From positions 124,001-188,000 of the forward strand of contig NW_020312024.1 in the NCBI RefSeq assembly GCF_003144115.1: 64,000 bases of DNA. Direction: 5' to 3'. The position numbers and the translations under genes were made by a program. Source of the stretch: Tilletiopsis washingtonensis. Taxonomy: Eukaryota > Basidiomycota > Exobasidiomycetes > Entylomatales. The notes under the pieces are model-generated. The model saw nothing but the letters and a program-made list of their open reading frames with translations, was not told the origin of the DNA and searched no databases. Shown here in pieces: positions 32,268 to 44,431 of this stretch (position 1 is the first letter of the stretch; every line of letters begins with the position of its first letter).

Positions 32268-35200
32268 ATGGACTCCTTCGAGGCGCCGTCCGTGCTCAAG
32301 GCGCGCATCGCGCAGGGCATGGACGAGCTGACGGACCTCTCGTTCGAGGCCGAGCTCGGCCGCCGCGCGCCCGACCAGACCGACGACGCCGACTTCTCCC
32401 TCGGCAGCGAGCCGAGCCAGTACTACGACCAGCAGGACGTCAGCCGCACGCCGGGCCGCACCGCCGCGCCATCTGCAGCGTCGTCCACCAAGACGGCGTC
32501 GGGCCCCACGCTGCAGGACGCGCTGGCCGCCGCCTCGCGCCCGCAGGCCGCCAGCTCGCTCACCACGGCCATGGAGCAGGTGCCGGCCGAGGCCGACGAG
32601 TCGCTGGACTTCACAGCCGAGCACCGGCCAGAGCTCTCAGCTGCGTCCGTGAGCCTCGAGCCTTCGCGCTTTGCCAGCGAGGCGCCGCGCTCCCCCGCCG
32701 TGTCGCCGCCCGTCGCGCCGCAGCAAGACGTGCACACGCCGGCCGCCTCGCTCTCCCTCTCCGCGTCAGGCTCAATGGTGACGCCAGAGAAGGACGTGCC
32801 GCGCTCGCCGCCGCTCACCTCTACGCCATATGCGCCCTCGCTCGCTGCGCGCACCCTCTCCTTCGCACCCTCGCATGCCTCTGTGACTGCGCCGCGCTAC
32901 TCTGTCGGCAGCTCGCGGGCGCGCCAGTCCGGCGTCAGCTCGGCGGGCGCGAGCTCGGCAGCCTGGCGCTCCGCGCGCGACACGCCGGCACGCCTCGAGC
33001 CAGATGCAGAGGCAAGCTACGGCGCCAGTGTGCTCCCGCCCGCTCCTGCAGCGGAGCGCCTAGGCGACGAGAGCAGCGCGACGTCTGCCAATGGCGCCAG
33101 CGGCGGGGAGGAGGAGGACGAGAGTGAGCAGAGCCGAGCGACGGGCACGATGCACACGAGCGACATCGTGTCGACGTTCGACGTGCGCAACGCTCGCATG
33201 TCCAGCGCCGACGACAATGCGCGACCGAGCAGTGCGCTCAGCTCGCGAAGCGCCAGAAGCGCGAACAGCGAGCGGTCACGAAGCGTTCGTCAGCCTGCAC
33301 GGCAAGGGAGCGTCGCGAGTGCGCGCAGCACTCAGGCAGTGGAAGATGCGCCCGCAGCTGCAGCGTCAACCTCTGGCAGCGTCAAGCGAGCTTCTGCTCA
33401 TGCATCCTCCGCTGGCGCGCGTGAGGCAGGCGAGCCCTCGGCGTTGGCAAATGAGACCAGCCTGGGCCCTTCGGACGAGACACAGGGCTCAAGCCCAGCG
33501 GCCGGTAGACTTGCTCGTCAGCGACAGCGGCAAGAACGCGCGCAGTCCGAGCAAGCTTCGCACGCGAACGGCTCGCCGGCCCCTTCTCCGCCACAAGGTG
33601 CCTTCACTCCGAAGGCAGCCCATCGTGACACGGAGCGCATGAAGTCGTACCTCCTCAACACAGTTCGGCGCTCGCCAATCAGGCTCGGTCTGCGCCAGGA
33701 TGCACCGCGAGGGGCAGCTTCTGCCTCTGCTTCGCCCAATGCGGGCAGCAGCAGCTCGCCAAACACGCCCTTTGCGCCAGAGACGAGAGCCACACGCCTC
33801 GGCAAGGCCAACATCTTCGCAGCAGGGCGCACACCGTTGCCGCGCGCCTCGCCGCTTGGCCAGGCCACACCGACGGACAACAGCGACTCGCGCTCAGAAG
33901 TGTCCTCGACTCACGACCTGACGGGCATCGCTCGTGGCATGCGGCCCAACACGTCGTTCCCGGGCATTGGTGTCGGCACAGGTGCCGTGCCCGCCGCCTC
34001 CGGTCGCGTCGAGGGCGCCATGCTCAACCACTACCTGCACAAGGTCAACACCGGCCTCGAGCAGGAGAACGTCATCCTCAAGGAGCAGCGTGAGACGCTC
34101 GAGCGCCGCTACAATGCTGCGCTGCGCGAGCTAGAGAAGATGAAGGAGGCGGGACCAGCACCTGCTAGTGATGCGAAAGAGTCCGGAGCGGCGCTCGAGG
34201 AGGCGTACGAGCGCATCCAGGAGCTCGAGGACGGCCACAACGAGCTCAACGACCTCATCGACACCGCTGAGGAGAGAGAGGCAGAGCTTCTGGCGGAGCT
34301 CAAGCGCTATCGCGATGCCGGCGTCGAGCTCCCGACCGCTGACGGTGCTGCTGCGACGGCCACTGTCACGCACACAGGCGCATCATCCGAGCAGCAGGCT
34401 CGTGTCGAGAACCTCGAGGACGAGCTTGCGGACCGTGCCGCGCAGCTGCAAGATGCCGAAGCCGAGATTCAGGAGCTGCGTGAGAGCCTCGACCGGGCCG
34501 CGCAGTCAGCGTCGGAGCGGGACGCCAAGCTCGAGGCGCTTGCTGCCGAGCAGAAGGCCGCGCAAGAGCTCGCCGATCGCGCCGAGGACCGCGCCGATGA
34601 GCTCGAGACGCAGCTGAAGCGCAGCCGAGAAGAGCGAGCTGCGCTGGTCCGCGCTGCCCGGGACGGCGGCTCGCGCGAAGAGCACGAGGAGCTCGCCCGC
34701 GCCCAGGACCAGTACGCCAACGCTCAGAAGGAGGCCGACGAGCTCCGCGACCATGTCGAGCAACTCGAGAAGGAGCTCGAGGAGCTGCGAGCAGTCGTCG
34801 ACGATGCCGAGCGTGACCGTGCCGATGCCGCAAAGCTTCGGGAACGATGCGCCGAGCTGGAGGAGCAGGACGCCCGCTGGGCCGATCAGCAGACGCAGCT
34901 CGAGCTCAACCTCGAAGACGCGCAGAACGACCTGCAAGACTCTGAGCAGGAGCGGCAGGCTCTCGCAGACGAGCTGGAGGAGGCAAAGCGTACTCACGCC
35001 AGCGAGATCAAGGACTGGGTGCGTACAGGCGTGTGCATGCTCTGCCATGCCTTAGCTGACCGTGTGGCGCAACTGCAGGAGATCGCCGTCGAGGAGAAGG
35101 AGAGCGAAGTGCTCAAGCTCCGCTCTCAGCTTTCGCGCGTCCAGCAGTCGCCCGTCGGTGTCCGCCGACCCGACCCGCGGGACAGCGCGGCGTCGATTGC

Positions 35201-37669
35201 CCAAGAGCAGGCACTGGCTCGCGCGCAAGAAGAAGTCGCCGCGCTGAAGGCTCGCCTGGCCGAGCACGGCTCAGCAGCGTCCGACGCTCTCGATGCGCAG
35301 CTCGACCTCAAGGACGAGGAGATCGCCCAGCTGCGCCGTGCCAAGAACGATCTCGAGGAGCGCCTCGATGCTCTCAAGGAGCAGCAGCAGGTGCTTAGCT
35401 TCTTCTCAGCCGGAGTACAAGCGACGCCGGGCAAGGGCACGCCGATGCATCGCAACATCATGTCGCTGCGCACGCCGCTTCGCACGCCAGGCTCGCCTCC
35501 CAACCTTGCCCCTGGTGTGAGTCGCGAGCTGCTATTGCGCCAGTCAGATCGCTCACACGCATCTCTCGTGCAGCTCTCGTACGCCGACTCGACGCTGCAC
35601 GACCAGCCGGTCATGGAGCGCCTGCAGCAGCTGCAAGAACTGCTGGACGCTGCCAACAACAGCATCGACGAGCAGCTCCACAAGCTCGACTCGCAGGACC
35701 TCAGTCGCCTCACACTTGCCCGGCATCTTGCGGACGCGCGCAAGCGCATCGCCGAGGTCGAAGCCGAGCTGGCCGCACTGCGCCTCCGCAGCGTGGACCG
35801 TGAGGTGCTCAGCAGCCGGCTGGAGCGGGTACGCTGCCCGGGCTGCAAGACGAAGGTCAATGCCGCCAAGCATCTGCGCGAGTCGGTCGGCCACAGCAGC
35901 AGCATGCGCCAGTCTGTAGGCGACGTCACGTCTCAAAGCCAAGCTTCGCGCACGCGCGAGCTGTCGATGAGCGTGCACGCCCACTTCGCCGAGCTGAAGA
36001 AGCAGTGGGCGCTCGACCTGGAGCGCATCAAGCGCGAGCGCCAGAAGGAGACGGAGGAGGTCGCCTCGGAGCGGCGCCGCTGGAATGGCGAGCGGGGCGC
36101 ACTCGAGCAGGAGAACCGCGCGCTGCGCGATGCTGCCTCGAAGGCCAATGAGAAGGTCGAGGCTGGCTACCAGCACCGCCGCCTTGCCGCCAAGCGCATG
36201 TTCGAGGGCACCGAGCAGGTGTGTAGACTCTTTCGTCGTCGCAGATGCAGCACATCTGACCCATGCACCCGTCTGCAGGTACTCGAGAAGTCCCGGCAAG
36301 CCGTGCACGCGCTGGACGACGAATTGCGGGAGGACCGCGAGCGCATCTCTGCGCTCCAGTCGCGCACGCACGACTCGCACAGCGCGGGCGCCATCGCCGA
36401 GGAGCAGCTGCAGCGCCTCGAGATCAAGCTGCGCACCGTCGAGACTGAGCTGGCGCGCAAGGCGTCTGCCCACGAGCGGCTGCGCGGCGAGCTGTCCCGG
36501 CGTTCCGTCAGCGGCATGGAGCTGCCGATGCAGCTGCACGAGCTGGATGCCGAGGTCCGGCATGCAGTCGTCGAGCTCGAACAGCTGCGCACCGAGCGTG
36601 CCGCGGTCATCGCTGAGCGCAGCAAGCTGCACTCGCGTGTGCGCGAGGCCAACGACGTGAGTGCAGCGGAGTGTGCCTCCGAGTGTGTCATTTGCTGACT
36701 CCGTTTCCCAGCGGTACGAGGCGGTCCGCGCTGAGCTGGACTCGGCGCGTCAGGCGATGCAGGCGCACCAGCAGCAAGTCGACGAGCAGGTCGGCATCAT
36801 CGAGAATCTGCACCGCCAGCTGCAGTCCGAGAGCTCGAAGGTCGCCGGCGCCGAGGCACAGCGCACCCGTCTCGAGGCCGAGCGCCGGGAGGTGCTGTCC
36901 GACGTCGGCGTGCTTGAGGCCGACATGCGTCGCGTGCGCGACCAGGCCGAGAGCTTTGGCAAGGATCTCGCCCAGCTGCGCCACGACAAGGAGCAGGAGC
37001 GCCTGCGCTCGGCAGACCAGGCGCAGAGCGCACACTCGGCCAAGCAGGAGATCGCGGCGCTGCAGAACGAGCTGCAGCTGATGCAGCGGCGCTTTGCGCA
37101 GAAGCAGGCGCAGGCGTGAGTGCAGTGATACGAACGCCCTGAGAGCGCATGCTGACACCTGATCCTCTCGCGCAGCGACATCGAGATGCAGGCTCAGCAC
37201 GCGGCCGAGTGCAAGGGCCTCATGCTGCACATTCGCTACCTCAAGGCCAAGCACCTGCGCGAGGCCGACCTGCGCGCCGACCTGGCGCACCAGAAGGGCT
37301 ACCTCGAGCAGCTCGTCGGCGGCCTCGAGCTGAACCAGGCGGCTACTCGACGCTTCATTGCCGACCTGACGCTCTCGCGTGGCGCTGCGGCTCCACACAA
37401 GGCCACCGCCGCCACGCCGCTGCAGCGCTTCCGCCACGCAGCACTTGCCGTCTCTGCCGTCTGCCGCATGAGGTGCGTGGCGCTCGTGTGGAGAGCCAAG
37501 TCCCGATGTGTGGCGTTGCTGACGATCGAATCTCTTGCTCTCTCTCTGCAGCCTCATGGCGCAACGCTGGCAGCAGACGTGCAGCGTCAAAGCCACGCTG
37601 CGCGACGCCCACCTCGCTGCGCGTGCGCGCCACAGCGAGCGGCCTCTCCCCGCCGGCAAGGCCGCGTAG
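32268..37669 (+). CDS. Coiled-coil spindle-pole/MTOC anchoring protein (Pcp1/Mto1-like)
   Basis: Likely a scaffold that recruits gamma-tubulin complexes to the spindle pole body or other microtubule organising centres. Six exons: 32268-35018, 35079-36218, 36279-36656, 36712-37115, 37176-37472, 37552-37669; 1,695 aa. Residues 1-580 are Ser/Ala-rich and disordered. At about 586 LNHYLHKVNTGLEQENVI resembles the N-terminal motif of centrosomin-type proteins. Heptad-rich coiled coil then runs to about 1550. The end (LHIRYLKAKHLREADLRADL, then RFRHAALAVSAVCRMRSL) resembles the PACT/Mto2-binding class of C-termini, which target such proteins to poles. A single CPGC motif occurs in the coiled coil. 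Two introns of 60 nt are frame-preserving and stop-free. I cannot decide between the Pcp1/Spc110 and Mto1/ApsB branches. Confidence 0.78.
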
Positions 37670-40205
37670 CTCCTCCTCTCTTTCTAGTTCTGAGTGTGCT
37701 CGTCCGATCCTCTTGTTTGTACTCTAGACATACCGCACGTCCTGCTTTATCTGACTGCCATCGCATCTGTTCACGGGCTCGAGTGCGGAATCGCATTGCG
37801 CGCGGCGTGCGCCACGGCGGAGCGGACCTGGCGGAGCGTGGTGTGCCTGGCCGAAGCGCTGGTCGCTCCGCACCCGGAGCCGAGAGAGGCTCCATGGTTG
37901 GTGCTCCGCCCTGGCTCCTGTGTGTCCGCGGCGTGCGCTTCACGGCCACGGCGGAGTGCGGGAGGGTGCAGCAGAGAGATGCGACGGCTGCAGGCGGAGT
38001 GGGCGGACGATGCGCAGACACATTCATGCTCCAGGCACACGCAGCAAGCAGCGCTTCGGCTGCGAGGTGCGCATCTTGCCATGCAGGCGGTGCTGCACGC
38101 TGAATGCTGCCGCCTGCGCGCTGGATGCTGAATGCGCTGTGCCGAGCCACACGGCAACGAATGGCGCCACAAGGCGTTTGCTGTGGCGGCGAGAGATCAG
38201 ATGGAGCTGGCGCGAGGGATGGGCGAGCCAGGCGCAGAGGCCGCGCAGAGGCCGCGCACCGCTGCGCGGCCGGCAAAACCCTGCCCCCAGCAGCGCCGTC
38301 CGCGCACAAGGCCGAATTTGACAACGCAGCCGCAGAGTCGCGCTCGCTCGGCGCCTCGGCCAGCCCCTCTGCGCTGCCTTCTGCCGCCTTCTGCCGCTGA
38401 GTGACTGTCGGCTCAGGCACCGGAACGGCACGCCAGAGCGCGCAAAGCATGGCGGCGGCTTGATGGGGGTGCCTGGCCCGCAGCCGCAAGCGGCAGGCAC
38501 GGCGCCATGGCGCGCGTCTGGTGCTTAGAGCCTCATCATGGCGCGCGCCGCGGGGCATGCGGCACACGCGAGTGCCCCTGAGCGAAGTGCGCGCGAGCTT
38601 CCGAGAAGTGCAGCGATCGTCGCCTCTTGTCTGCGATGGAGCATTCGGAATGAAGGCGAGCGATGCCGATGGCACAGCAGCCGTGCAGGTCCAGCTGTGT
38701 GTGTGTATGTAGCAGCTGTGAGAGGCAGGTCGCGATGGTCTGCTCGGCATGTCGCCGCCGCACGCCGGGAGGGGCAGAAGCGCAGGCGGCGACGCGCTCT
38801 CACACTCGCCGGCGCGCCGATACGCGGCACCGACCCTGCGGCACGCACGCTGCACCGTCCCTGCCTCGCCAGACCCGCCGTCGAGGCCCAGGGCCGCCTT
38901 AATGCTTGATTGATGAAACGAAGCCGCAGCAGGCCGACGGCGGCCGGCCCGGCGTGCCTCGCTCGACGGGCAGGCGATGAGCCCTCGCGACGCTCCCATC
39001 AGCCTCGCCGACTCGCCGCCGGGCGCCGATGGCACGCAAAGTGCTCCAGAAGCAGGTGCAGCACCAGAGGCAGCTGCAGAGAGCGCCTTCCTTCGGCGGC
39101 TGCCCGTGCCGCCGTGCTGGCCGCATCTCGCCCCGCCCGTGCGCCGAGAGTGCGCCTTGCCTGATCCAGAGATTGCTGCGCTGCCCTCTTCGGCGCGCAC
39201 TGGCGGCTGTGTGTTGTCGTCGCTCGTCGTCACGGCCTCCAGCATCCGCCTTCCCGCCGCTCCTGACCTCCGTCTCTCACCACCACCCCTCTCGGCCTCT
39301 CCTCCTCCTGCCAAGGCGCGCCTCCGCTCGCCGGCTCGCTCTGGTTGCTCTGCGCTCCTTCTCATCGTGCCTGCTCCGCGCGTCACTCGACTCGACGGTC
39401 GGCGCTAACGCAGGCGCCCCGCGCACGGCCTGCTGCTGCTGTCGCTCGCCAGCAGCACGCCGCAGTGCCGCCTCTCAGTCTGCCGCTGCCGCCGCTGCCG
39501 CTGCTGCCGCTTCCGCACGCCGTCGGCGCTCGCGCCGCACACACGCACGCCTGCTCCGCGTGCAGCATCAGCTGGTGCCTTGCGTGGCCGCATGGCACCT
39601 GCTGCACGCCTTGCTGCGCCCAGCCCTGCGCGGCAACACGCACTGCCGCCGCCGCCGCATCCGCTGCGCGCCGCCCCGCTGCCGCAGTGCCCGGCCTGCG
39701 CCCGTGCAGCTCCCGAGGCACATCCTCGGCCCCGAACGCTTCTGAGTTGACTCGGGCCGCCCCGAAAGCCAGCTGTCTGTGCTCGGCACGGCGCGGAGCA
39801 CGGGCACAGGCACGAGCAGCTGCAGCTCCAGCACCAGCCGCAGGCCACTTCCACGCCGCCCAGCAGCAGCATCCAGCTGCGCCCCTTGTTGGCCGACGGC
39901 GTGCCACGTCGAGGGCGCCGCCCTATCTCTCCCGCATCCCATCATCCCCTCTCTCTCCACCGGCGAGCCTGTGCGCTCCCCTGCACCCGCAGCTGGCTCT
40001 GTCTGCAGCAGCACCGCGGAACGCCAGGCAGCGCCTGCTCGCCTCTCTCTCTCGCAGCGGCTGTGCCCTTGCCAGATCCGTGCGCCTTGGTAGCCGGCCG
40101 CTGCCTGCGCCCTCGCGCCCGCAACCTTGCGCAGCGCACAGTCGCCGGCACTCGCAGTCCATCCACCTCGCGTCTCGCTAGCACACCTCTCGCATTGTCC
40201 CTCTA
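37670..40205. other. 2.5-kb intergenic region
   Basis: No gene is firmly supported. The minus strand is open for 599 codons (37587-39386), but the translation is Arg/Ala/Ser/Cys-rich without recognisable pattern. On the plus strand 38977-39408 gives a mildly protein-like start (MSPRDAPISLADSPPGADG). An 11-bp tandem pair lies at 38232-38253. From about 39250 onward it is CT-rich and likely holds the promoter and a long leader of the next gene. Confidence 0.45.
38232..38253. repeat. Two tandem copies of an 11-bp unit
   Basis: GCGCAGAGGCC occurs twice head to tail, followed by a partial third copy (GCGCA). It lies in the intergenic region after the coiled-coil gene. Confidence 0.75.
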
Positions 40206-43200
40206 ATGGCGCAGTCCGCTGGCTACCCGTCGTCCTCGGCGTTCGCGCACGACGAGAACGGAGCTGCGCGCAACGGCGCGGGCCGAGGCAGCGCGGCCGT
40301 CAGTGCCAGCAGCTCGGCACACACGCTCTCGGGTGCGGCCGACGTGGGCCAGCAGCCGTCGCACCGCACGCACCAGCAGCACTACGAGCAGCAGGCGCAG
40401 CAGCAGTACCAGCAGCAGCCGCCGGCCGCGGCCCGCGATCACCGCGATGTGCTGGCGCCCAGCTACGAGCCCTCGTCGCCGGGCGGCGAGGGCAACCTGC
40501 GTGTCAACGACTACGCGGCGTCGCAGCATCAGCAACAGGCACGGCCTCGCGGTCCGGTAGTGCCGTCGCAGACGATGCCGCCGACCGGTCTGCGAACGCG
40601 TACCTACGGTCTGGCCAAGGATCTGCGGGGCCCTTCGCCGGACTCGGCGCACCTGCCGTACATCCACGGCGGCGCCAATGCGCAGGGCGGCAGCGCACAC
40701 GGCTCGTCCAAGGATGCGCCGGCGCCGACGCAGCAGTCGTTCAGCGTCGAGGTGCAGGCGCCGAGCTTCGACATGCGCGGCTACCCGATCTTCCAGGGGC
40801 GCGGCGCGGCCATCCGGGGCATGCTGCGTATGCCGGCGAGCGAGAGCTGCGATGTGGTCATGCGGGTGAGTGCTTCGCTTTGGACAGGCAGCGGCATGGG
40901 TGCCAGACGCGACCCGGCTCTCGAGCCGTGCGAGATGGTGTTCGCTGCGACGGCGTGGCTGCCGTCGGCTCGGTCAAGTGCTGCACATCTTGCTCGGCTA
41001 GCTAGCGCTGACACACCATGCCTGCAGCTCTGGGCATACACGTCGCAAGGCTCTCCTGCTGCAGTGTGGGACGGTATCGCGCTCATGCCGCCGGATCAAG
41101 GCAGCGAGCGTAAGGTGTTCGAGGTGACGGACCGTTTGTCCGCTGAGCGCGGCACGATGAAGGCGCGGCCGGCGGCGCCGGGCGACGAGCCCTCGGCGAA
41201 CTTCCCGGCGTCCGACGAGCTCATTCTGAGCATTCCCTTCGACGTGCGTATGCCGCTCGGCGCCGCGACGCGCTTCGTCAATGGCGAGATGCAGAGCCTG
41301 GCCGTTGCGCTGCCGCCGAGCTACGAGATGAGCAGCGAGGCAGACTCAAAGGAGCGCGAGGCGGTGCGCGGCATCAAGGACACATACCTCAAGAGCTCGT
41401 CTGCCACGGTGCGCACCAAGATGACGATGAGTAGCACCACCGTGGCGAGCAGTCTGCGCGAGGCAATCGAGCGCGGCTTTGGCGAGGTGTACCGCATCGG
41501 CTGCTTCTACTCGATGAGCTTCACGCTGCAGCGCAAGGCGCCGGAAAAGGAGAAGAAGTCGCGCTTCGGCAAGAGCAAGAAGGCTGACCCGACGCCCAAG
41601 GGGGTGCTTGACTCGTGAGTGCAGGAACTGAAAGTGCTCGCGTAGCGTCCACTCTGACGTGGCTTGTGTGCCGTGCAGCATCACGGTGCCCTTCATCTTC
41701 CTCGGCGAGCCATCGCCCATTCCGCCGGCGCCGTCGATGCTGCCGGAGCTGCACCCAGACATCCTCTTCCGCGCAAACCAGCGCCTGTCGGATGGCTGGA
41801 CGTTTGCCCAGACCTCCGCCAAGTGGAGCGGACAGCTGCTCACCTCGCTCAAGCGCGGTGTGGAGCTCGAAGTGAGCATCCGCATGAGCCTCGCCCGGTT
41901 CTCCTGCTGACGCAGCCTCGCAGCTCCACACACCCGGCGTGCCCGACGCCCCGCCCTGCATCCACTCGCCGGGCGCCTTCCCGATTCTCTTAATTATTCG
42001 CCCGACTGATCCAAACCTACTTCCTGCCGCCCGAGCGCAGCCCGACTCGCCAGCCATGAGCACGAGCGCCTCGTGGAGCTCTAATTTCGGCTCGCCGCAG
42101 GCGTCCACAACGCACAGCCCCAAGACATCTGTCGCGTCGATCCGTGGCGCAAGCTCGCCAATGTCCGCCCACGAGCAGCTTCCAGGCGGGGCACTCGACG
42201 AGGCAGGCTATGCGCAGAACGGCGAAGGCGACGACGACGGGCCGGGCGGCATCGTGGCGCGCATGCGTTCCTCGCTGCACCTGTCGCGCATGTCCACGGC
42301 GCTTGCTGGCTCGGCTAGCACCGCCACTATCGCCACGCACCAGTCCGGCGCGACTGGCGACAGCGGCGGCTCCGGCGGCACTCAGCGCAGCATCGTCCAC
42401 AAGCGCTCGCGCCCCAGCCTGGCCAGCACGTTCGGGCGGCGGCGTCCCAAGACTGCGCCGCCGAGCTCACACGGCTCCACGTCGCCGCCCGGCTCTGTGG
42501 CAGGCACCGTTGTGCCAGAGCGCGGCGATGGCCTCGACTTGACGCGACTGGTGCGCATCTCGCTCCTGCAGACAACCTACTGCACCTCGACCGGCCCGTC
42601 GGACATGCCGCGCGTGCGTCGCCGCGTGATCTCGCTCGCCGAGCTGGAGGAGCTGGACATTGCCTCGATCGTCGGGCCTCCGACAAGCCCGTCGCTGGGC
42701 GGTCAAGAGTCCACGAGCTCTGCGGCCTCACGCGCCGTGCTCGAGCACGCACAGGGCTCCGGCGTGCGCCTGCTGCGCGGCATGGTCCGCGTCGGCAGAG
42801 ACCTGACGCCGGGCTTCCGCTGCCAAGGCATCGAGGTCAAGTATGCCCTCAAGGTCGACCTGCTGCCCTTCTCGCCGCGCCAAGCCAGACGGCGGCCAGC
42901 GAGCGGCGGCGGCGCCAACCGTGGCGGGCCGTCGATCTCCGAGGCGCTGCGCAGCATCAACGAGGACTCGCGCAGCGGCTCGCACCGTGCGTCTGGCTAT
43001 GCCGAGTCGGCCGCCGGCTTCAGCACGTCGGGCAGCGGCAACTTCGGCGAGCCGCCGCGCACGCCGCCGATGCCGTCGCCGAGCTATCGCGGCAGCGTCG
43101 TCAACGCCGGCTCGCCGGGCGCACCGAGCTATCGCGGCGGCTCGCCAGGCACGGCGCTCGGCAGCCCAGTGATGGGCAGCGATGCACGCTCATTTGCCGG

Positions 43201-43330
43201 CGGCGCAGGCCCGATGAGTGTCGTAGGCGGCACGGTGTACGATGAGGACGGCAGCGTGGCGGGCAAGATCGACAAGACGGTCGGCTCGCTCTGGGTCGAT
43301 GTGCGCCTGCTGCGCTCGAGCATGGGCTAG
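40206..43330 (+). CDS. Large protein with arrestin-like beta segments, function unknown
   Basis: Four exons, 40206-40865, 41028-41614, 41679-41871 and 41924-43330, all in phase, give 948 aa. Residues 1-170 are Gln/Ser/Ala-rich and disordered. From about 180 a beta-rich part appears (FSVEVQAPSF, GRGAAIRGMLRMPASESC, LWAYTSQGSPAAVWDG, ELILSIPFDVRMPLG, GCFYSMSFTLQRKAP, ITVPFIFLGEPSP). It recalls the strand pattern of fungal alpha-arrestins and similar immunoglobulin-like folds; this is a visual judgement, not a domain match. A later block (LVRISLLQTTYC, GFRCQGIEVKYALKVDLLPF) could be the matching second half, separated by a Ser-rich loop. The C-terminus is Gly/Ser/Pro-rich. If it is an arrestin relative, a role as adaptor for ubiquitin ligases in trafficking is possible. 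No PPxY motif was noticed. Confidence 0.68.
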
Positions 43331-44431
43331 CCACTGGCGCTCTCGAGCGAGCTACGGCATGCGCTGCGCTGCAGAGACGAGCGCGACCTTTCAGCTTACT
43401 GACCTCGGCGAGGGCCTCCCATTCTAGGCGCGGGCCACCCCTAACCTGCTGATGAAGCATGCTCCGCTGCACGTAATTCATAAGGCTACCCCGCTAGTGC
43501 TAGCCGTGTCTGGTGTGCTCGAGTTGTGCGTCTCCGAGCCGCAATGGAGGGGCAAGGCCGTCTGGCGGCACTCACTCCTTGAAGCCGCTGCTCTGCGTGC
43601 GGCGCGCCGGCGCTGCGACAAGTCCGCTCTTCGTAGCCATCCAGGCATCCCTCGTCTCTCTCACACATCATCGCGGTGCCAGACAGCGCCAGGAGAAGAG
43701 CAGCTGGCAGGCCGTCGCGAGCTCAAGGCCCGTGGAGCCATGCACCATGGCGGTCTGGCTTCTCGTCGAGCGGCAGAGTACCTCGAGGGGCGTCGCCGCG
43801 CCGGGATGAAGGCACCCTATTGCGGCAGCCTCCTGCCGCCCGGAGCGCCACCTCCTTCCAAGAGCGCCACCTCCTCGCCTCGGAGCCCGGCTCCGAAGGG
43901 CTCATGTTGGTCGACCGCACCTCCTCTCGCCGGCACCGATCGCGGCCCGAAGGCTGCGAGTTGGCCGCCGGCAGCTTGGTCCCACTAGTGTGCCTGGCAC
44001 GTGTCTGCTCCCCCTCTCGTCCGGCTTTCTCTTCAGCCTTCGGATAGGCGTTCAAGCACGAGGCCCGAGGGCACGGACTCGACCTCTTGCCAAGGCCGCT
44101 TTGATTTTCAGCCGCCGCACGTCGATCACGCCGGGTGCCGAGGAGGCCGCCGCGAGCCGCTGCTGCCAGAACGCCGGGAAGCGGCAGCGCTGATGCCCGA
44201 TGACGCGCTGCAAGGCTGCAACACCGAGCGCGTGCCCTCCCTATCCACGGGTCTCACTTCGCCCCGGACCGCTCCCTGAGTGCCGCTGCGTCCGTGCTCT
44301 CCCTCTGCCTCTGAAGAGCCAGGTGCGATGGTACTAGCGTGCCCAGGCCGGTATAAGAGTCTGCCTTGCCAGGTCGCGGCCGCCTGACGTCCCACCTCCA
44401 CCTCCTCCCTTCCGCGTGTGTGCCCGCAACG
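43331..44431. other. Intergenic region upstream of the glycerophosphodiesterase
   Basis: No gene is supported; frames on the minus strand here are continuations of antisense to the next gene. A TATA-like motif lies at 44352-44357, and a CCACCTCCACCTCC run (about 44391-44407) precedes the next ATG. Confidence 0.45.
44351..44358 (+). promoter_or_regulatory. TATA-like element
   Basis: GTATAAGA lies about 75-80 bases before the ATG of the glycerophosphodiesterase gene, in otherwise GC-rich sequence. Position and form fit a TATA box; this is an inference. Confidence 0.4.
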
